Below the pieces are notes generated by a model. That model saw nothing but the letters and a program-made list of their open reading frames with translations. It ran no database searches and had not been told where the DNA came from. A program made the translations under genes and the position numbers. DNA of 64,000 nt from Schistosoma mansoni (Eukaryota > Platyhelminthes > Trematoda > Strigeidida > Schistosomatidae), in assembly GCF_000237925.1 (NCBI RefSeq), contig NC_031500.1:7127254-7191253 (forward strand), written 5' to 3'. Below are positions 46,701 through 58,335 of this stretch, piece after piece (position 1 is the stretch's first letter; each line of letters begins with the position of its first letter).

Positions 46701-49319
46701 CGCTTCTTTGAGTAAGACCTGAAACTTTTTGACCCGACTCCTCGAGGAGTGATGAGTGTATGGTGCTGCTCACTGGGACTAAAAACAGACTGAAACCAAA
46801 CGAATGTATCAATGCTCTCTCCACTACTTAACTATTTATCTTTAATACTTAATTATGTCAAATTTAGCTTGCAGTAGTTGGTGTAATTTGAACGGTATGC
46901 CAACGTCATTCACAATAGAGTTTGGTGACTGTTTGAGCTTACCGCTTCCAATGTTAGCAATTTGATACAGGTTGAACAAAAGGCATTTTTGCTTAAAACT
47001 CTGAAAAGTAACTCTGTTGATGCACGCTATATCTCAATAGTCGATATTCCAAATATCAGTGAAGTATTGAGTAATTTTTCCGTAACTTGATCTATGAAGT
47101 TAGCTTTGAGTGTGGTCATCTCGGAGGTGGATATGGGGGCAATTGTTTAATGACTAAAGCACTCGAATATCAAGCAGCTAATTGAACGTCTAGATCCCAT
47201 TCCATAAACTTCGGTCCTAGTAACCTGGCAGTATCTCTAATTCTTATAATAAGATTAAATACTAAGTAAATAAACTGGTATCTGCCAAACCAGTTATAAG
47301 TTATACATACTACGTACTTAGTTTTAAATTGCATTCCACACTTTTTTGCAAATATCTGTGAATGAAATTACAGAATAAGGATGGAAAATACATAACCAAT
47401 GTAAAATATTGTACAAGAGGAATGCAACATTTCAACTCGGAGTCGTTTCACCTCAAAAGCACTGTTTAAGTGATTATTCACATTAATTTTGAATAACAAT
47501 ATACTTGAAACAATATTACATTATTACGCGTAATATAAGTTTAGCCTTTATTGATCAGAACACAGCAGTCAGTGCACAAATTCGCTATGGAGAATTATTA
47601 TACGTCAAAATGATTTATAAATTATTAACTGGGATAAATTAAAAAAGTGCTACAAACGGAAAAGCATTCACTATACAACTTGCATATTATCGTCCATATT
47701 GGAAAATAAACTAAGAATTATGATTCAATCAAATAAGTGGTAAAATCAACATCTTCATGTTTACTAAAATGGAAATAACCTATTTTCATGGTATTACGAC
47801 ATGTTATGGTTAACTCTAAAGATACTCAAAGAAAAAAGTGTTTTGTGGTTACAAGGGAGGACCTATTGGCTGTGAATTTTTTTTTTAAAGAAAAACATTG
47901 CTTTTGTCCGCAAAAATAATATTCTCATGATTTCAACTTTGTGGTCTAGAGTTATCATTATACATGGAGAAGGTAACTCTCTTTGAATTTACTGGTGTTA
48001 CCTTACTACTACTTATTTTCAGTTTATTAACCGACTGAACAATGATTTTTACATATGCCTATCAAACGCTCACCTGAACTTGAGAATGGTTAGTCTGGTT
48101 TTCTGACGAATAAATAATGAACTAGTAATAGTGTAATCCATCCACTAGACATAAGTTTACACACTCAGCTTTGAGTTTTGTGGTAAGCTAGTAATATTAT
48201 AAGTCGACTGTTTAAATCGAAACTAGGTGCTTAGGAAAACAGTATTCTAGAAGCAACAGTAGTAGTGTTCTTTGGAGAAAACATTACCATATCTGTCTAC
48301 GGAATGCTTCAACCCTTCAGTTCAAGGCTGACGATCAAAGGTTTTCATCAACAAAGGAAAATTCATATGGTTCAGATACAGTGATTGATCAAATACAGTA
48401 GATGTTTACTTTAGCTAAAAAGTGAGGATTCAAAAGGCTACCTTTGAATGTTACTGTGCATACAAATACATGTGGAATAATATTACGTTTTCAGTTGTGT
48501 AATACGTCGAACGAACTTAATTCAAAAACCATTCAGAGGAATTGAAAATCATACTAAAGGAACTAACGGATGATGATTAAACAGTATTACTGTCATTTAT
48601 CCGTAAAAGATTAAGACAAACTAATTATAAAGCAAAATAAAACGGGAAAAGGAAGATAGAGCTTTATTAGGATCAAAAACTAAAATGCACATGTATATAC
48701 ACATTCTAATTACACTCAATGATAAGGGTGAGAATGAAATCCGAATTAAGCACGGTAATTACAGTATGTGCACATACAAAATTAAGTTACTGAATGTGGT
48801 TAGCATATTCAGTACAATAAATTAGGAGAATATCCTACTTCATGAAGTGTATTTTTAAGGATTCTTGAGAAACAAGTAAATTAGACAGAGAAATTAACCG
48901 ATAAGAAACAATAGACATGTTCCAGCCTAATTCCAGATAGATTATTAACAGAGTTCCACTGAAGATGTCTAATACAGATTGATTCAATTATTGGAACTAA
49001 AACTGTCTTGAGATACACAAGAACAAAGTTTCTTTGTACGAATCTTTTCATAAAACAACACAAGTGAAAATACTTAAAGAAGTGAAGAATTCTAGATATA
49101 TTCCCTAGACTTTTATATAATGAGGTATTTAACTACGGGTTAACGCTTTAGTTTAGATATTTTTATTGAATAACTATAAAAGAATAGTTTCATGGTGTCG
49201 TAATATGTTATAATTAGAAGTTGTCTTTTGATACATTAATCATTGTTCTGATCTTTTAACTGGTCAGAAATGACAGTCGGTCAACCGTAGATTTCACTTA
49301 ATTTTGTAACTAAAATAAT
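43743..49319. other. Long AT-rich stretch, nothing recognised
   Basis: In 5.6 kb I find no exon with a motif, no named repeat and no RNA gene. Short frames (44846-45028 -, 45599-45796 +, 48881-49063 -) lack support. Small exons of the flanking genes could be hidden here. Confidence 0.4.
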
Positions 49320-52300
49320 CTAGATAATATGGTTGCTGAAACGTATACGCTGCTCTACGTTTTGATCTAGTATTTTACTTATGTAATCATGTGAATTTAA
49401 ATTGCAGTAGCACTGATTTGTAACAATTTGTCTAAGTATTTCTTTTTCTAATTGATGTTTTGAAAAAATTGGAGCTGGTGTAACCTATCGACTACATGAG
49501 ACAAATAGAATAAGTTAACGAACTTATTGTTAATAGAGTGGAAGAACATAATACTGTTGACATATAACCAATATAAAAAGCTAAATAAATGCAATTAAGG
49601 ACTTACACAAAGAGGTTTCCAAATGCATAGAATAAGCACAACTAGAATGCAGCATAGTACGAGGACGTAACTCACGGATATATCGGGAGTATCTAGATTG
49701 AAAAATAACAAGTTGGAAAAAAAGCATATTCTTGATTTATTTGACTGTACACATGCTGAATCGAAATAGAAAACACTGATTGGAATATAAGGTAGATCTT
49801 TTAAACGATTTTACTTTAGAATCTGTATAACCACAAACACACACATTTCCACAATAATAAGCTACAGAAAATAGTAATAAATGAATATAGAAGAGCGATA
49901 GCGTCACATTATTTGCATCGTTAAACCAAAAACTGAAGTCATAGCTAGTGGACTTTAAGTAGGATTGGAGATATTTTTCTACCGATGATATCGAATGACT
50001 GTAAATCCATAGTTCGAGCTGACTAAAACCACAATTGTGGATCGTCGGATTACAGCTCAGTGGTTTCAAGGTAATGGGATTTCCTGAGTAACTGGAAGAT
50101 CTGTTCGATTCCCTACTGAGCCTCAAGCTAGGACAGAAAAGAGGTATATTGCTCCTTGTTTCTTCTTAGTCCCCCAGCTGCGCCAGACCATGAGAACGTA
50201 AATGAGTCTGTTTTCAGCTATCCTGGATCTCGATTAATTCCGTATGCTTCTTAGACTCATCCTACTGCATAACAAAGTTCTCTCGACAACGTGATACTAA
50301 AAGCTTAGTACAAAACGTTTAGGGAATTCACGTACTTCGGACACACTAGAACCAGAATACAAAAAGTATAAGGTTCAAAAGGTATGAGAGGTGTGGTGCA
50401 TTATGTAGTGTACGAATTGATATATCAATCAACCGTGTGGTGAGTAGATTGATGCAGAGACCAATTGTTGCGTGAATTGTTGAGTGTATTTATATAGTTC
50501 AGATAGTTAAGCGGCAAACATATAATCATACATATAGAAAAACTGTTGTTATGAATAAAAATTTTGTGATAAACAAACTTAAGATTATTAAAATGAATGG
50601 AAAGAATACTGATCAATCGTTGATAAGCAGTGATTTAATGTGGCAGTCTAAGAGACCGAATGATTGACATAATCTGTAGTATCGTTTGAAACCAAAGACA
50701 GGACCGCTAGCCAGAAGAATAGACATTTTATGCACTAAAACGACATATTTATGCATACAATATCATCATAAACTAAACAAACGATTGGAAAAATCGGTTA
50801 TTAGGTCATTTACTCTACAATCGATTAAAATCTTATTGTCAAGCCTAATTCTTGAACAGAGTACAGGGATGAAACCCCACAATTGATCACGTGGATAAGT
50901 ACGAAATAATTCATAAGATTAAAATACATAACGTATATGATTGCCAGATGAATTTCCTGTCATATACCTGTTTAAATTACCACAGGCTCGCACAAGTGTA
51001 TGGTTCAAGTGAATAATATGAGACTGCTACATCGTAAACTGTCTTCAAATCTTCCGTTGAATTTTCAAAACGGCATTAGTCAAGATTCTAATAGGGACTA
51101 TCCATAGATTAATAGTTACGGAAATGGATTGCATGAAATGGTAAGGTAAACCTGAAATAAAATCACCGAAAGCATTGAAACATGAATAAACTGGTTTGAA
51201 GTAAGAGATAATTAGAGGGAATATTGTAAGAGAAAATATCCTATTGTTTTACTAACGGTTATGCAGTGTTAACTAAAATTGTTTGTAAAGTTTGAAGTAA
51301 TTTATTATCTCATACATCCTGATCCCTTGGTAAATTTAAGCAAAGCAAGGAGAACAATATTCACAGAATAAAATAAATTCATTGTATTTCATGGCTTCTC
51401 ACCAGCTGCAAATGACCGCAGTCAACGATGTTCAGTTCAAAACCAATTAAGAAACAAGAAAAAACAGCATATTTAACATAATCGTTAAGACTGATTGATA
51501 TTTATATGTTGAAGATGAAATCATAAAAAGGGGAGGAAGTAAATTTGCAGATGATAATAAAGAAACAATGAATAAAAACAAATTGTTAATGAATGAGTGA
51601 TAATAGTTTGTTACGGCTCAGGAAATATTCGCTTCATGGTCCAATTATCTGAACATTTCTTATTAAGTATGTTATTTCAGTGTCTATATTTTTCTAATCA
51701 TTGACCTATTTCCCATTATGTAATATTGATTCAAGCCTTCATTATTCTTATCACAACTAATACACCTGTCATCATACTACGAATTTGTACTTTTCACTCA
51801 TTATTATTTTTAGTCATGTAATCTATTCCACTGTTATCACTGACTTATAATATGGCTTGATTGATTTAATAATTTCGTATATGCCTATAAATATTACTGT
51901 ATATTAGAATAAAACCTGATGAGGATCTAATCGAAAACAATATTGTTCGCTTATATATGTTGTTCTAAATCAGGAAATAAAGTTAAATTTACTGTTCGTG
52001 CATCAAAAGGCTGTTCAATTAAAAAGACGCAAAAGTTCCTGACTGACACCTTTCACTGCTCTAATACCTGTGAAAAATGTACTACCTAAACAATCTTGAA
52101 CTAGAACACTTTAAATAATCTAATATCTGACATGTCCAGTTTATTTAATGTTACTATCTATATCAAACTGATCGTGTCGGTAAACAGGCATGACTCCGTA
52201 AATATTTTCGGGATATACCATATTATTGGTATTATTTATAGTCGAGGCACCTAACTAACATAAAATCAAAGCTACCGTCTTGAGTGAGTGTCACTGAGTT

Positions 52301-53494
52301 TTTTACTTTAAGTTACAAACCATATTAAGGAGATATGTAACTCACAAGCGTTAAAATAATATAACTATCTTATCACGGCACTTTCTGTTTTTGACAACAG
52401 CGAAACGAGAAATGCGAAAAAACAAGCTAGAGTCTTCAGTAAGAGATAAGTTAGCTGAAAATTTCAAAAGCATAACATACACAATGTTAAGTATTGGAAG
52501 AGGTTGCTAAGATCTCATAACTTTTTGAATATTACTCACGACAAAAAAACTGCAACCTCAGTTGCTCAATACAAACCAGTGAAAGCACATCATTTATAGA
52601 ATGCATTTGCCAAATATTTGTGGTACTTACGAAGTTACGTCACGAAGCAATAACTGACTAACGGTGAGCCACATTCACTATCATTCTTACCGATTACATC
52701 ATAATATACCTGATATAAATGTTGACGGTTTCAAAACCAAATAATAACACATTTCACGTTCCATACATTATTACTTCATTTTATACACAAAAACATGGAC
52801 TTACATAATTTATCGTGAACTACGGTACCAGAGTCGCTTTGATATATAAACCCGTTGGATTTTTTAGACTCAGATTCGGCGAAATGCTTTCTGTTGAAAA
52901 TATAATTTTCAGGATCTATTTGTGGTCCAACACCCTCGGAATCTTTTTTTCGTGGCTCTTGTATTAGATCAACATGTGAATCACTTGAATGGATAGAGCT
53001 TTCGCCTAGTTCGCTTTTTCCAAACTCATCGATTTCAGCAGCCTCCTCTTGGATAGTATTTGTTCCAGTTGTTATATGTCTAACCTCTGTAGTTTTTTCT
53101 GATAACAATTTATCCAACTGCTTAGTGGAATTCGAAAGTTTGGTAGTCAACACACCTTCGAAAATAACGGTGACGTTTGATGTTGTAAGCTTTGACTGAC
53201 AAATTAAATTTATATTAACCTTTCCATAACTTACTTTTGGTGTTACATTAACAGATGTGAAAACATAATCCAATGTAGAGAAATTGGATTTAAGGATTGA
53301 AAACTAGTAATTTTGTTGTTTAATACTTCAAGATTGATGTTACTTACATTGCCATGGCTGTTAGTAGTTTTTCCGATACCAACTAAAGAACCGTTAAGTA
53401 CATTGTTAGATTCGTCTTTTAGAGCATATACATGATGGAATAGTACCCAAGTTAGTTTGAGTGCCAAACAATAATTCACTATTAGGGAAAACAA
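49320..53494 (-). CDS. Novel single-pass type I membrane glycoprotein (4 exons)
   Basis: Exons on the minus strand are 53348-53494, 52805-53303, 49607-49692 and 49320-49484. Donors are all GTAAG(T): AAT|GTAAGT, TTAT|GTAAGT, TTTGT|GTAAGT. Acceptors are ATTACTAG, TTCAATCTAG and GTCGATAG. All phases fit (0, 1, 0) and the product is 298 aa. Residues 1-24 are a signal peptide-like stretch (MFSLIVNYCLALKLTWVLF...). The ectodomain has five N-glycosylation sequons (Asn34, 56, 68, 92, 107) and an acidic, Ser/Glu-rich stalk. Exon 3 encodes the membrane segment (YVLVLCCILVVLILCIW, about 223-239). The 54-residue tail is VTPAPIFSKHQLEKE... ending FSNHII. The first intron is only 44 nt, typical of schistosome 5' introns; the second is 3.1 kb. 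I do not recognise the family. It is likely a surface or secretory-pathway protein. Confidence 0.72.
50047..50150 (+). mobile_element. Decayed tRNA-derived SINE
   Basis: Box A-like ACAGCTCAGTGG (50052) and box B TGTTCGATTCCC (50102-50113) have tRNA-like spacing. CTGAGCCTCAAGCTAGGACAGAAA follows, which could be a relic of a hammerhead (CTGA..., GGAC, GAAA), but this is weak. Confidence 0.5.
51640..51960 (+). repeat. Dispersed repeat, copy 2
   Basis: Collinear with 7400-7690: TATTGATTCAAGCC, TAATCTATTCCACTGTTATCAC, TATAAATATTACTG and AAACCTGATGAGGATC. Class undecided. Confidence 0.55.
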
Positions 53495-53754
53495 AATATT
53501 ACTTCGTCAAACTCCTATTTATTTTATGGCACGAAAAGACGGGAATCAGTCAGGGATAAAACCAAATAAATGGATATTAGGATTAAACTACTCTGAGTCT
53601 GATTCTCCTCTAATATACTATGCATAATAAAACATAACAAGTAGTTTTTCGGAAACACTTTAATAATACTAAGCGTCAAATAACGAATAGAAAGGTTGGT
53701 TAACAATGGTATAGGATGCATGGGTTATGTTAACGTGATGTTTTCTACATACTT
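53495..53754. other. Upstream region of the membrane-protein gene
   Basis: AT-rich. The promoter is expected here, but no distinct motif was identified. Confidence 0.35.
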
Positions 53755-53905
53755 GTTTACGTATTCTGCACTAATTTATACCCCAGTGCGAAGGCTGATA
53801 CCTCTTGACTGCTGAAAGCAAGGTATGTAGAATGGGGTTCGCGCCCCCCAGCCAACCAATTGAAGACTAAGTACTGTAATCGTTAAACCAACTAAACCCC
53901 TACAT
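53755..53905 (-). mobile_element. tRNA-derived SINE (minus strand)
   Basis: On the minus strand a box A-like GTTTAGTTGGTTTAACG and a box B-like GCGCGAACCC lie about 50 bases apart. The sequence is much more GC-rich than its flanks. No mature tRNA cloverleaf is evident, so a tRNA gene is unlikely. Confidence 0.45.
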
Positions 53906-54119
53906 CCATTACCTTCAGATAAGCATACAAGGAACAAACTTCTTGGGTTAAGTGATGGAAATTACCCAATACCCTTTAAACAGGGAGTGAAGTATGTGAG
54001 TTTGTTAACTACTACACTTATTCCGAAGTTTTATTAGCCCCGATGGGTCGGTATCTGAAAAAATTCCGGGAAAGATTCACAAATTCCAGTTGGTTTTCAT
54101 CAGCTAAAGGAGGATCATA

Positions 54120-54830
54120 AAAGGCAAGTGTTATCTGGTCTACTTCGTGTCTGCACAATATGTTCTTCAGAAATATGGGATATTTGTAGGTCACTAGTAG
54201 TCGACCACAGATGTCTTCGAAACATTGTCCGTGCATTCAGAGACCACCGAGTGAAAAATACTGAGTTGGGACACAAAGTCATGGTAGAAAATTGATTGGT
54301 GAAGTTGAGGAATTTTATATATTGTTTGGGACATGGATTACGTACCACTGCCTACTTCGAAGTGCGGTGATGGCTAATACAGGAATGAGTAAGAAGATAG
54401 GGGAGGCAAAACTAGAACATCGCACTACCCTATATAGTCACTGACTGCTGAACTGGGTTGTGTAGGTAGATGCAGAATACTTGGTCGGGACTTGAGAGAT
54501 TGCTGTAATGGATGGTGAGGCTTGGGTGAGATAGTTCAGTCGTTCCCGATAGAGCAGGTGTATCCGCTCCTTGTCTTTCCTCAGATACTGAATTTCTTAA
54601 TTATTTCAAAAATTTTGTTCTCATTCCTCTAACCTATATTTTCTTTTCTATTCATATTTTCTATTAAGAATTTTTTTTAATACCACTAATACTGTTACAA
54701 CCCAAACTACCTTGGCATCTCACCGTGATAATATGGTGTGGCAACATGGACCAAAAAGCATGTATCAGGCTCTACTTTTCATATGATTGGCCGACTGGAT
54801 GAGACTATACTGCAAACGTTGAGAGTGATA
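54120..54830 (+). mobile_element. LINE (same family as 12028), 3' part
   Basis: 54170-54260 reads RSLVVDHRCLRNIVRAFRDHR, the conserved C-terminal region after the reverse transcriptase. LVKLRNF...LGHGLRTTAYFE is the counterpart of the LHRLRWLGHVLRM motif. The 3' region shares a GTGTGGCAAC block with 15130-15150 in the other copy. The copy is 5'-truncated and broken by stops. Confidence 0.65.
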
Positions 54831-55841
54831 AGTTTTAACGGAGTGAAAGGTGTAAGAACAACTACGTCAAACGTTTCATGGAGAATAACGGTCTGGTAAT
54901 AAACCAGTTTTAACTGAGTTTTTAAGTACTAACAGTGACGAACTAATGGCAGAAGCCAGGATTACAGTGGAAACAAGGGACAAGTAAAATAAGAACACGA
55001 GTTTATATAAGACTAAAGTCAGTAGCACAGAAGGATAGATACCACTGAATAATATCGACGATGTGTCCGTCTATTGGAGATCAAGAAGCTCTTAGTATCA
55101 ATCCCGGATACTTGTAATTTAGAATTCATATGTTACATTCATTTGACATTGCAAAATTATTGGCTGGTCCCACTTTTTATAAGAACGGTTGGTTGTATTT
55201 CTTTTAAAAGTTCTGAACTCTATCAACAACACTACAAACAACTGATAGGTTTATTAACATAATAACTTAGCGACTAATTAACGCGAACTAACTGATTCCG
55301 TGCTTGTTCGTTGGTGTTAGGAAACCTTTTCAGACCACTGGTGACATATAGTGTGGTTAGTTCAGCAATCCTGACTGCAATATACACAGCGGATTCAAAA
55401 CGTATTAAGGACGGTACTCAATGATTCTGTAAATTATAACCCAGTTTTCTTTCAACTTTCCCCACGAAGGCTGCTTGCGTCATGTCGGTAGCGAAGGGTT
55501 TACATGCACCATATACACTAATGGAAAAATCTGGGGTTGGAGTTGTGCCCGATTCTCGCTGAGCGATCTTCCGTTCGTTGAACCACAGGTCACTATAAGG
55601 ACAATCACCTTGATCTAATCGATTAAGATGGTCTGAATTACTCGGTATAATCAGAAACGTGATTAAACTTCTTTTAAGGAGACACATCACCTAGCTGCTT
55701 TCGAACCATAGACTAGGTGGATCATTTCGAGTTTTCGATAGTATAGATGTCTTGTGCTAGCACGAATACTGTGTCACACTGTCAAATTACCAGAAGCGGA
55801 GTCTGTAGATGTGAGCAATCCGTTGATTTTCACGAGTTAGG
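54831..55841. other. Unassigned stretch
   Basis: No gene is recognised. A 90-codon minus-strand frame (55418-55690) lies in GC-richer, repeat-like sequence but shows no motif I know. Confidence 0.4.
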
Positions 55842-55849
55842 GAAAAAGC
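55842..55849 (+). repeat. Merlin target-site duplication, left
   Basis: GAAAAAGC, repeated exactly at 56600-56607. Confidence 0.85.
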
Positions 55850-56246
55850 GGCGAGACTAAAGAACATGGACGAGCCAATCAAAAGCTTTCGCGGGCTTTC
55901 AAGGTCACGGCGCTAAGTTCGGTACCTGACGCTTACGTACGGTCGGTTTACAACAGGTTTTAGAGAAAACATGATAATTAAGCGTCTACAAGAGAAGTGA
56001 TCATAAGATTTTGGCGCAAAATTCAATTATACATTTCTATAAATAGAGTTTTGGCATTATAGTTGATGTCAGTTCGTGATGAAAACCCTAAGTATAATTC
56101 CTAACCTTAACCAAGAATGTAATTCATAATTTGAATTCTTCACACAGGTTTATAACCCTCATTTAGTCTTAGTTATTATGTGGACACTCTGAGATTCACT
56201 CTAGCGTCGCTCAAAAGGCGTCCATATTTTATAGTCTCATCCTTAA

Positions 56247-56281
56247 CCCTAAACCTTAACCCTAATCCTAAACCCTAAACC
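56247..56281 (+). repeat. Interstitial telomere-like repeat
   Basis: About five variants of CCCTAA/CCTTAA in a row. Flatworm telomeres are TTAGGG. It sits between the internal right-end-like sequence and the transposase remnant. Confidence 0.7.
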
Positions 56282-56288
56282 ATATCAA

Positions 56289-56483
56289 CATACCGACAAC
56301 ACTGAAACTATGTGGTCGATGCTGAAAGAATTTTTGAGACTTTTTCATGGTTCCAGAGGTCAACTAATATGGAGCCACATGGATGAGTTCCTGTGCCGGA
56401 TGCACTATGATTTTAGAACTTCTGAACCTATATCTGACCTTGGTAAGTATTTGAGTCATGTAAAAGAACAGTATCCCCTTTAA
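56289..56483 (+). pseudogene. Merlin (IS1016-type) transposase, C-terminal remnant
   Basis: An open frame of 64 codons reads HTDNTETMWSMLKEFLR, then HGSRGQLIWSHMDEFLCRMHY and a stop at 56481. The H(T/x)xxIExxWxxLK and LxxYLxEFxWRxxY pattern is the end of the DDE transposase in Merlin and bacterial IS1016/IS1595 elements. The N-terminal helix-turn-helix and the first two catalytic acidic residues are missing, replaced upstream by telomere-like repeats. Confidence 0.8.
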
Positions 56484-56599
56484 TTTTTGAGTTTTGTATA
56501 ATATATTTTTACTGTATATTAACTGTCTTCTGATTGGCTAGTATTTCTCAAGGTCACTTAAGATTCGTTCAAAGGTCGTCCATGTTCTTTAGTCCCGCC

Positions 56600-56607
56600 G
56601 AAAAAGC
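56600..56607 (+). repeat. Merlin target-site duplication, right
   Basis: GAAAAAGC, exact match to 55842-55849. Confidence 0.85.
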
Positions 56608-57451
56608 TTGGGGTTTTCGTACGTCGAATCACCGACAGTTATTACTCACCTATACTGCTAACAGCACCAGAGCCCTTGGAAGCTGCCATGAGACTCTATT
56701 ATGTCATGCCGTGTGATAAGGATTTCTGTGAATATCATTGAGATTAAAGAGTGTCAAATAGATTGTTGGGACAACCTAGATATGGGCGATCTTCAACTCA
56801 TTAGAAAAATTACATTTACTGAAAAGCTCGGGAATCGGACATCTCTCCACGAGCGAAACATGTGAGTGGTGGAACTCACTAGCGTTATCCGGGAATAATT
56901 GCGGAAACTACTTAAGAAATATCCGCTTACAACTCCAGGAGTGAGACGATATGTGGCAATATCATCTTTACGGGCTTGGGAAATAGTGTGTGATCAGGCG
57001 TATTCTGGCTCTAAAAATGTGCTTGGTTGTATCACACTGACAAAACGCTTGTTTCGCAAAACCTGAATACTTGAGAAATAACTTATATCATGCACAACAC
57101 TTACTCTCAATAGTGACGCACAATTTATACCTTGCGCTTTAAAAGTTTTTTAACTTTTATAACAACCTCGTCTTAAGAATTTAACCTCTTCTCTTCGTAT
57201 AAGTGAGCTCACCTAGATATTCGATAACCCTTTCTCTGGGTATCCCGGTCATCTTAATGCAATAACGAACACGAATTTAATGATTGTTTGCACATGGTTT
57301 AAGTGGTTCTGCCCGGAATAGAGGTTTTCTCTTAACGGGCTGTCATATCTAGTAACAGTGGATCACCGATGCTGCCAAATAGTAGCCTAGGTATAGCCAA
57401 CGATAAAATAGAAAAAATATCTACAAATTATATTGAGATACTATCCTTAGG
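56608..57451. other. Unassigned stretch
   Basis: Nothing recognised on either strand. Confidence 0.4.
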
Positions 57452-57960
57452 CCCCCAAATACTATGGTACGGCTGAGAGTAGGGAGAGTTCGATCTCCTC
57501 GAAATGCTCTCACGTGTCAACGCGTATACAACAACTGTAAGGGAAGTGTTGATCACCATCTTCTTGTGGCGAAGGCATTGGTTACGTATATGAGAGGATG
57601 AAAAGCGAATGTTCAGTGCTTTAACCGGTTTGGTGGATGTTGAGGATCCATCAAGGGGAGTTGGAAAACCCTTATTCAAAACCAATCACGCACATGGGCT
57701 GCAGTATCCTGAGGAGATAAATGGCGAGTACACCAATTGTTGGTCACCGGCCACCATGGGACTGCATCTACTAACGTTGCTCCACTGTCTTGTGGGATAG
57801 AACTGTATGTCAAAGGCTCGGGGAGTGACCCTCTAAGAAAAACATCTGCTTCAGTTTTGGCACCCGAGCGATATCCCAGTCCTCACATTAATCAAATCAC
57901 GAAATGTAGCACAAATGTATTCGGTGCCCTCTCATACCAATAGTTATGCTCAAATAAACT
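57452..57960 (+). mobile_element. Non-autonomous retroposon, copy 4
   Basis: It starts CCCCCAAATACTATGG and ends near CTCAAATAAACT. It is the most diverged of the four copies, but the family frame is still open (57737-57943: VTGHHGTASTNVAPLSCG...). It abuts the 3' end of a CR1-like LINE in the opposite orientation. No clear target duplication. Confidence 0.75.
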
Positions 57961-57961
57961 A

Positions 57962-58335
57962 GGTTTCCTTCTTAAGAACTCCTGAGAAGTCGCATGGACT
58001 GACTCAATAGGCAGCAAATTCCAGCATTCGACTACTCCCAATGAGCAGATGTGCCTAAAGTCCGTTCCACTATATTTGGTGTGCAGTTTCTGGGTGCTGC
58101 CCCCAAGGTTTATGTTGGAACTGAGCTTAAATGTTTATTAAAGTGGATGTCCAGAAGTGTTTAAGATGCTGTAAGTCATCAGTAGATCACCTCTAATGGG
58201 TAAAGGTGCTATGACTTGAGGCACTAATTATAAGGCTTGAATTTGAGTCCTCGGAGTGATTTTGTGGCTCATCGATGGATACGTTCCAACGTATCCTTAT
58301 CCTTTTGAAGTGAGGGTGGAAATACCAAGTTTCCT
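57962..58335 (-). mobile_element. CR1-like LINE, reverse transcriptase C-terminus
   Basis: On the minus strand: KDKDTLERIHR.ATKSLRGLKF, LYPLE, then TLGTSAHWE.SNAGICC with the shifted frame reading GVVECWNLLP, then ATSQEFLRRK. These match the order ERVQRRATKLV, L.SLEYRRLRGDL, RVVxxWNxLP of CR1/Jockey-type elements. It has several frameshifts and is truncated upstream. Confidence 0.65.

Larger units (their letters stand above)
49693..52804 (-). other. Intron 2 of the membrane-protein gene
   Basis: A 3.1-kb intron containing a decayed SINE (50047-50150) and a dispersed repeat (51640-51960). The rest is AT-rich. Confidence 0.55.
55850..56599 (+). mobile_element. Merlin DNA transposon, internally rearranged
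   Basis: A 750-bp element with terminal inverted repeats: GGCGAGACTAAAGAACATGG at the left, and the reverse complement of the right end reads GGCGGGACTAAAGAACATGG. It is flanked by the 8-bp duplication GAAAAAGC, matching the 8-9 bp duplications of Merlin. The C-terminal part of a transposase is inside. A further right-end-like sequence lies at about 56195-56246 (GGATGAGACTATAAAATATGG on the minus strand), so the interior is a composite. It cannot move on its own. Confidence 0.85.

Noticed and set aside
49737-50126. 129-codon minus-strand gene in the membrane-protein intron
   Set aside because: Its first half is the antisense of a tRNA-derived SINE, so the frame is an artefact.
53780-53890. 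tRNA gene on the minus strand
   Set aside because: A and B box-like motifs only; the acceptor and anticodon stems do not pair convincingly, so a SINE is more likely.
55418-55690. 90-codon minus-strand gene
   Set aside because: No recognisable domain or splice context; lies in repeat-like sequence next to a Merlin element.
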